Source: JBLHLB01 sp047618505 (lineage in GTDB: Bacteria > Planctomycetota > UBA1135 > GCA-002686595). From it: 28,615 bases of DNA. The DNA lies in NCBI GenBank assembly GCA_047618505.1, contig JBLHLB010000018.1, positions 1 to 28,615 of the forward strand. Reading direction: 5' to 3'. Positions 23,849-28,615 of this stretch are shown in pieces (the first letter of the stretch is position 1; each line of letters starts with the position of its first letter). The notes under the pieces were generated by a model, which was not told the DNA's origin, made no database searches, and saw only the letters and a list, made by a program, of their open reading frames with translations. The position numbers were made by a program, and so were the translations under genes.

Positions 23849-25672
23849 TCAATCCAAATGGCCCCGGTCGGAGTCGCCCATTTCGACTCCGCCGGCGGGG
23901 AAGTATTCCTTCCAGCGCCGGTCTACCGTCGCCGCTGTATCCCCGTCGCAGAACAGCTCCTCTGGATAGTCCGGTTTCATGCGCGCGTCGATGACGATCG
24001 GCGCCTCGAAGGTGGGGTGGTTGCCGAGGAGCTTGGTCGTTTTGGCGACGATGTCCTGTCCAGGATCGAAGCGCGTGAAGGTCGTCCACAGGAAGTTTTG
24101 CGCACTCTTGGTCGCGCGCCTGGCATCGTCCGCAAGCACCACCATGGGCCAGTCCGCGAAGGACTCATCGTTCGCAATACGAGCTGCCAACTCCGGGTCC
24201 TCGGCGAAGGCTGGCGCCTCCACAACCAGGCATCCGGCACAGAAGACCTGTACATCCCGCACTGCTCCCCCGAGTTGTCCCGTGGGTCCGGTGTACTCCC
24301 GTGGCAGCTCCCGAATCGCATCGCCTAAACCCAGGAGCACGCCCTTGCCGCCTTCATTGATGGCGGGCCCCGAGTAGTCGAGGGAGTCCATCGACAGGTT
24401 CGAGAAGAGGTACAGGTCCGTGCGGAAGTCGGCCCGTGCCAACACGTGCTCCAGGGTCGCCCGGAAGTCGCGCAGGTCCACTTGGCTATCGGTCAGGAGC
24501 AAGAACTTCGTCAGGGACAACTGCCCCTCCCCAAGGATGCGGAAGGCCTGCACCATCGCCTCGCGTCGGTAGCGCTCGTGCACAACCGCTGCCGCCAGGG
24601 AGTGATAACCCGTCTCCCCATAGCTCCAGAGATCGATCACACCCGGCATCGCCAGGGGCAGGAGTGGTGCGAGCAGCTCCTGGAGGTAGTCCCCCAGGAA
24701 GAAGTCCTCCTGGCGCGGCTTGCCCACCACGGTTGCGGGCCAAATCGCATCCTTGCGCCGCAGTACAGCCTTACAGTGCACCAGGGGGTAGTCGTGGGTC
24801 TCGGAATAGTAGCCGTAGTGATCGCCGAAGGGTCCCTCGGCACGTCGGGCGCCCGGCGCAACCTCGCCGACCAGGACGACTTCACTGTTTCCAACGATCG
24901 GCAGGGGGCCCACAGGGTTATCGACCATGTCCAAGCGCTTGCCGAGCACCAGGCTGGCCAACAGCAACTCCGGTAGATTCTCCGGCAGGGGTGCGATGGC
25001 TGACAGGATCATCGCCGGCGGCCCGCCCACGTGCACGTTGACCGGGAGCGGTCGTCCCAATGCTTCCGCCGCTGCTAGGTGATAGCCGCCGCCCTTCCCG
25101 ATTTGCATGTGCAAACCATGGTGTTGGTCGTCGAAGAGCTGGACGCGGTACATACCGAGGTTCGTGCCCTTGCCCTCGGGGTGTTCGGTCAACACCAAGG
25201 GTAAGGTGACGAACCGCCCGCCGTCCCGCGGCCAACTCTTGGTGGCGGGGAGCATGGAGAGTCGCGGCGGCATTTCAATGATCTCTGTCACGGGCGCTCT
25301 GCTGCGTCGCTTCAAACCGACCTTCGCCAGGGAGCCGAGCAACCCGCGCTTGGCCCACAGCTTTCCTGGCGTCGGAGGCATCAGCTCCTCGGGCAGCTTT
25401 GCGATCTCGCGGATCTTCTCCAGGGGGCCGTCTCCGAAGGCGGCCAGTACTCGCTCCCGTGTTCCGAAGAGGTTGACCGCGAGAGGCATGCTCGAGCCCT
25501 TTACATTGCGGAAGAGCAGCGCCGGACCGCCGGCGGCAATCACGCGACGGTGGATCTCGGGGACTTCCAGCTCCGCGTCCACGGGAGTGTCGACCTCAAC
25601 CAAGTCGCCGCGTTCACGTAGAATCGCGAGGAAGACCCGTAGGTCAGCGGGGGAGGCGGTGGGCTTGGGCAC
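23849..25672 (-). CDS. UbiD-family (prenylated-FMN) decarboxylase
   Basis: A 607-residue cytoplasmic decarboxylase of the UbiD family. Motifs: LVEVDTPVDAELEVPEIHRR (24-43), PALLFRNVKG, GTNLGMYRVQLFDDQHHGLH (the prFMN/metal-binding core), EGPFGDHYGYYS (the conserved Glu-rich active-site segment), and SLAAAVVHERYRREA. It is longer than the roughly 490-residue E. coli UbiD, which fits the UbiD-like branch in menaquinone/futalosine-pathway or aromatic-acid decarboxylases; substrate is undetermined, so no symbol is given. The partner UbiX flavin prenyltransferase is not in the window. The start is GTG 25672. The stop lies next to a fragment of the palindromic element. Confidence 0.94.
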   Translation of the reverse strand: MPKPTASPADLRVFLAILRERGDLVEVDTPVDAELEVPEIHRRVIAAGGPALLFRNVKGSSMPLAVNLFGTRERVLAAFGDGPLEKIREIAKLPEELMPPTPGKLWAKRGLLGSLAKVGLKRRSRAPVTEIIEMPPRLSMLPATKSWPRDGGRFVTLPLVLTEHPEGKGTNLGMYRVQLFDDQHHGLHMQIGKGGGYHLAAAEALGRPLPVNVHVGGPPAMILSAIAPLPENLPELLLASLVLGKRLDMVDNPVGPLPIVGNSEVVLVGEVAPGARRAEGPFGDHYGYYSETHDYPLVHCKAVLRRKDAIWPATVVGKPRQEDFFLGDYLQELLAPLLPLAMPGVIDLWSYGETGYHSLAAAVVHERYRREAMVQAFRILGEGQLSLTKFLLLTDSQVDLRDFRATLEHVLARADFRTDLYLFSNLSMDSLDYSGPAINEGGKGVLLGLGDAIRELPREYTGPTGQLGGAVRDVQVFCAGCLVVEAPAFAEDPELAARIANDESFADWPMVVLADDARRATKSAQNFLWTTFTRFDPGQDIVAKTTKLLGNHPTFEAPIVIDARMKPDYPEELFCDGDTAATVDRRWKEYFPAGGVEMGDSDRGHLD

Positions 25673-25800
25673 GGGGATATCTAGGGGCGACCGCGCCTGC
25701 CGCGGTGTGGGTATTCTAACGCCTGCGGTCCGCCTGTCTCCATTCTTGCGGCAGCAGCCCAGATTCGAAGGCTCCAGATCGAACCTGATCCAATTACGTT

Positions 25801-25969
25801 CCTAGCGGTCCGCCCGAAAAACAGCGCTCCCTCGCTCGGCCCCCACGCATCGCCAGGCTGCGTTACCAGAACCCCGGAACAGCGTTCAACTAGGCGGGGA
25901 GCCTGGCGCCTTGCCAGACGATCCGTGACAGCGAATCGAGGAATCGCTGTTCTTCAACGGGCTGCTAGG
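25801..25969. repeat. Palindromic repeat element, copy B (169 bp)
   Basis: The copy begins CCTAGCGG and ends CTGCTAGG, with the same arm order as copy A. The left arm shares CCTCGCTCGGCCCCCAC with copy A and pairs with a more divergent right arm, ending GCTGTTCTTCAACGGGCTG. The tip (about 25870-25900) differs from copy A. It fills most of the gap between the UbiD start and the Nudix stop. Its right terminus supplies the Nudix TAG stop codon (25965-25967). Confidence 0.88.
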
Positions 25970-26393
25970 CCGCGCCCAGGATCGTGTGCAGTCGGACGAT
26001 CGCTGCGCGATCAAACTCCAATTCCAGGGAGGGGTAGGCTTGGCCAAAACCGGCCCAGCGGAAGGCGTTCCAGCGGTCGTGGTCCAAACGCAAGTTTTCG
26101 TGGTCTGCCGGCGTGGCACGCAATCCGTAGTTCCATTCGATGATTTCTTCGTCCCCGAGCAACCACCTTGAGGGCATCGCCAAGTCAACAACGTCCGTTG
26201 CACGGGTGATCCCCACATCGTCCAAGACCTCACGTCGAATCGCGTGCTCCAGGTCTTCCCCAAATCCGATCGGACCGTGAACCGGCGTCCAAAAACTCTC
26301 GATGCCCTGGTCACTCTTCAGCAACAGGTACGAGGGGCATCCTTGTTCCATGCGGTAAACAAAGACGCGAATACAGTGGGCTAGTTCTCTCAT
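25965..26393 (-). CDS. Small Nudix hydrolase
   Basis: A 142-residue Nudix protein with box G40-x5-E46-x7-R54-E-V-L-D-D-V-G-I62. The usual EE pair is DD here; acidic metal ligation is still possible. FWTPVHGPI before the box, and the small single-domain size, resemble NudB-type dihydroneopterin-triphosphate/dNTP or diadenosine-polyphosphate hydrolases, but the substrate is not determined. ATG 26393 was chosen; GTG 26411 would add six residues. The last codons are GCG-GCC-TAG, and the TAG belongs to the end of palindromic element copy B, so the original C-terminus may have been changed by the element. It is on the same strand as the secreted DUF885-like gene, 130 bases downstream of it. Confidence 0.88.
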   Translation of the reverse strand: MRELAHCIRVFVYRMEQGCPSYLLLKSDQGIESFWTPVHGPIGFGEDLEHAIRREVLDDVGITRATDVVDLAMPSRWLLGDEEIIEWNYGLRATPADHENLRLDHDRWNAFRWAGFGQAYPSLELEFDRAAIVRLHTILGAA

Positions 26394-26523
26394 AGGGGCT
26401 GACTCGAACACTTCTCTCTTCGAGAGTTAGCGGAATGCAACCGAAGTTCGAATGCAGATTCCAATTCGAGAGTCCCCGGACGACCCCTAGATCTCCTGAG
26501 TCGGACAATCTTTCCAGGACAAA

Positions 26524-28302
26524 CTAGCGGCCCGAGGCATCGGGCAGCTGTGCCGTGAGATCAACCGGTCGAACGCCGGGGGCGACCAGAGCCAAGGCGA
26601 TGGTGCGTCGGGCAGCTTCGACCCGCGACATACTCCCGGCCAAGGTGTCCTCCAGGGCACGGAATTCCATGTAGCCGAGGATCGCGGCACCCCGCAGGGG
26701 CTCGTGCCAAACGCGGTCCACCTCGACCTGGGCCAGTTCCTGCGTGATACCGGTGCGCAGGCGGAAGTTGTCCAACACCTCTGCTTCTTCCAATCCCATG
26801 GCGTGGGTTTCGATCGAAGCCAGAAGTCTTGCGGCGTCAAAGAGCAACAATCTTGCTGCGCCACGCTTGAGCAGTTCCGCGCCGGGGCTCTCGGCTGGGA
26901 TGGAGTAGCGAATGGCTGCGTCGGTGGAGTAAAGACCGAAGCCCTCGGCGAAGGGTTCCAGGAGAAACGGCATGCGCCCGCTCTCCGGCAGGGCGAGGAA
27001 GGCGTTGCGTAGGAGCGCTTCACCGCTGGGCCCGCGGCGCAGGCCTTCCGCCGCAAGCGTCAAGGTCGAAGCAACTCCTGACAATCCCCGCAGTAAAGGC
27101 AGGGACCAGGCGCGGTTCGTGCTTTCGATGCAGAGCCGGTAGGAGCCGTCTTTGGCGGGAATCAAGAACACCAGTTCGGAGGGCTGCGTACCGCCGGGGA
27201 AGACACCCGGTGTGACCACGGGCTTGGGCGTGATAGCCGCGAGGTTCTCGGAGTCGAAGAGTTGGCTGCCCGCGCGAAGACCCAGACTCAATCCTGCCTG
27301 GACCTGCGCGGGCGTCGCGGGTGTGGTTGCTTTGGACTCTGCTGCAGTGAGTCGACCTATATCGCTCGCTGCAATTACATCGAGCAGTTCAGCGCGCAAG
27401 ATGCGAGTTGGGCGCGACCGTCCGGTCAAGGCCTCGAGGATGACCTCAAAGGTCTGGTCGCCCAATCCCTTGCGCGGTCGGCCGGTGGCTCCGGGACTTG
27501 CGATCAGCCAATTGCGAAACTCGATGGTCGCGTCGGCGGCCGTCTCAAGGTGCTCCTCCAGGCGAGCCTGGGCGCGTTCACCGAGCTGCACTGCTGCAGT
27601 GGTCGCCAGCAGGTCCTCACGCAGGAGTCGGTCGATTGTCAGGATCTCTTCTGCTGCCTCGAGCGCCCAGCTGTGCACCGGCGTGATCAAGCCTGCCCTG
27701 GCGGCATCCCAGTGGGCCGGCAACTTCGTGATGTAGGCCTCGAGCAGGGCCAGGCGTTGCTGGAGAGGCAGGGCGCCTGAGCCGAGTAGCGTGAGGAGCA
27801 CGCGCTCCACCTGCCGCGTGAAGTTGAGAGGGTCTGTGCGACTCGACGCTTGGGCGTCATAGATGTTTCGCAGGGCGCGAACCCAACCATCCATGGAGGC
27901 AACGCGGGCGCGCTCAAGGGGAGTCAGATCCACCTTGGAAAGGCGCCGCAGGTCGCGCTGGATCAAGCGCAGGGAGTTGCCCAGGTCGACGGCGGCGGGG
28001 CGCGGATTCTCGAGTACCTTGCGGGCCAGGTTAAAGTCGCCGCGTAGGAGCGCAGCCCAGGGTCGTTCGCGTGCGTCAGCCTCGGCCAGACGGCGCGAAA
28101 TATTCAGGAGCTTGCGCCGTGCGATGACACCTGAGTCCTGGGGCTCCGGCTGAAACGTCTCGCCGGGTTGGCCCACAGACCCGGTGTGGGCAGCCAGGAC
28201 GGTCCGCGGCAGCAGGGGCGACAGGGCCAAGAGGGCGATGATTAACAGCGATTTCGGATGGGGAGCGATCACGCCTGCAGGATACCCCTTCGGATTGGCC
28301 AC
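26524..28302 (-). CDS. Secreted protein with a DUF885-like C-terminal region
   Basis: A 592-residue exported protein. A hydrophobic signal (KSLLIIALLALSPLLPRTVLAA, about 17-38) ends near an AxA-like site. The helical middle (60-370) is rich in Leu, Arg and Glu. Residues about 385-560 resemble the C-terminal half of DUF885 metallopeptidase-like proteins: FAEGFGLY, AARLLLFDAARLLASIETHAMG and VWHEPLRGAAILGYMEFRAL. Nothing like the HExxGHH-type zinc motif that normally precedes this region is present, so catalysis is doubtful (inference). Start GTG 28302; a second in-frame GTG at 28272 would give a tidier signal peptide. No assigned function. Confidence 0.8.
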   Translation of the reverse strand: MANPKGYPAGVIAPHPKSLLIIALLALSPLLPRTVLAAHTGSVGQPGETFQPEPQDSGVIARRKLLNISRRLAEADARERPWAALLRGDFNLARKVLENPRPAAVDLGNSLRLIQRDLRRLSKVDLTPLERARVASMDGWVRALRNIYDAQASSRTDPLNFTRQVERVLLTLLGSGALPLQQRLALLEAYITKLPAHWDAARAGLITPVHSWALEAAEEILTIDRLLREDLLATTAAVQLGERAQARLEEHLETAADATIEFRNWLIASPGATGRPRKGLGDQTFEVILEALTGRSRPTRILRAELLDVIAASDIGRLTAAESKATTPATPAQVQAGLSLGLRAGSQLFDSENLAAITPKPVVTPGVFPGGTQPSELVFLIPAKDGSYRLCIESTNRAWSLPLLRGLSGVASTLTLAAEGLRRGPSGEALLRNAFLALPESGRMPFLLEPFAEGFGLYSTDAAIRYSIPAESPGAELLKRGAARLLLFDAARLLASIETHAMGLEEAEVLDNFRLRTGITQELAQVEVDRVWHEPLRGAAILGYMEFRALEDTLAGSMSRVEAARRTIALALVAPGVRPVDLTAQLPDASGR

Positions 28303-28430
28303 AGAAACGGCCCCTGGATCTTCAGGACGAAGTCTGCGCGCAGGTCGCCCATGGGCAGGGCTGGCGGCTGTCCTGTAGGATCGCCCTGGCCCCTGTCTAG
28401 GTACGGGCGGCCCCTGAGCTCCATCGATCC
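28303..28430. other. Divergent intergenic region
   Basis: A 128-base gap between two divergent starts (the GTG at 28302 and the folC-like GTG at 28431). It must hold promoters for both directions. No clear -35/-10 pair or operator was recognised. Confidence 0.5.
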
Positions 28431-28615
28431 GTGGGAAACACCTTCACCGATTCCTCCCCTACGCCGCCGAGTACAACTCTGGCGGTGGCCCTCGCTCGAT
28501 TGGACAGCTTGGTCGACTGGGAACGCCGAGATCGGTCGGCGGGGAGCGAGCGCAGGATGCGCGTGGACGTTGCCCCCAGCGCGGATCTCCTGGCACGCAT
28601 GGGGCATCCGCATCG
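28431..28615 (+). CDS. folC: FolC-like folylpolyglutamate/dihydrofolate synthase, 5' end only
   Basis: The first 61 codons of a gene running off the right edge. ALARLDSLVDWERRDR, then MRVDVAPSADLLARMGHPHR, match the N-terminal lead-in of FolC, where LxxLxxWE and the segment DLLARxGxPHR precede the ATP-binding GTNGK loop; that loop is beyond the window, so the call is tentative. An in-frame TAG at 28398-28400 and the absence of any ATG make GTG 28431 the likely start. FolC adds glutamate to dihydropteroate or folates in the cytoplasm. Confidence 0.65.
   Translation, partial: MGNTFTDSSPTPPSTTLAVALARLDSLVDWERRDRSAGSERRMRVDVAPSADLLARMGHPH

Noticed and set aside
28269..28613. A 114-codon minus-strand open frame at the right edge
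   Set aside because: It overlaps the folC-like start and the divergent promoter region and matches no family; the plus-strand reading is better.
1..28615. Defence island, prophage, secondary-metabolite cluster or CRISPR array
   Set aside because: No integrase, phage, nuclease, NRPS/PKS or spaced direct repeats were seen; the genes are mainly metabolic and envelope functions.

Overview
The window is ordinary, gene-dense bacterial chromosome of fairly high GC content. It holds 20 protein genes, two of them cut by the window ends, and no RNA genes, insertion sequences, phage genes or CRISPR that I can see. GTG and TTG starts and 4-base gene overlaps are common. The lineage is inferred. An ECF sigma factor coupled to a membrane VWA/anti-sigma fusion, a DUF547 lipoprotein, an orphan HAMP membrane protein and a phosphate-selective-type porin together suggest a Gram-negative, Planctomycetota-like bacterium, but nothing here proves it.

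Layout, left to right. 1-6642 (minus strand): carB, cut at its 3' end. Upstream of it in the direction of transcription is a tightly coupled trio of a class I glutamine amidotransferase (peptidase C26/PuuD type), an unrecognised two-TM protein with an internal duplication, and aroB. Both junctions of the trio are 4-base start/stop overlaps. 6741-8592 (plus): a CaCA-type cation antiporter, a 167-bp palindromic repeat element, and a small HAMP membrane protein. 8594-9643 (minus): a ureohydrolase (agmatinase/arginase family). 9778-14540 (plus): an ECF sigma factor translationally coupled to a 1030-residue anti-sigma-like/TM/VWA protein, then a DUF423 membrane protein and a lipoprotein with a DUF442-like phosphatase fold. 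14554-19647 (minus): a biotin operon in transcription order bioB, a bioF-bioD fusion, bioA, then a NUDT22-like Nudix gene. 19776-20891 (plus): tryptophan 2,3-dioxygenase, ending at two strong hairpins that face a convergent OprO/P-type porin (20994-22169, minus). 22538-28302 (minus): a DUF547 lipoprotein, a UbiD-family decarboxylase, a second palindromic element, a small Nudix hydrolase, and a secreted protein resembling the C-terminal part of DUF885 but lacking the HExxH-type motif. 28431-end (plus): the 5' end of a folC-like gene.

How the genes work together. The biotin block supplies the last three steps of biotin synthesis (BioF, BioA, BioD, then BioB completes the ring). The sigma factor and the VWA fusion look like a signalling pair. 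CarB, AroB and FolC are housekeeping biosynthesis. The least explained items are the palindromic element family, whose two full copies show compensatory base changes in their stems; the duplicated-domain membrane protein locked to AroB; the sigma/VWA module; and the NUDT22-like protein attached to biotin synthesis. I did not find a clear-cut new defence or mobile system.
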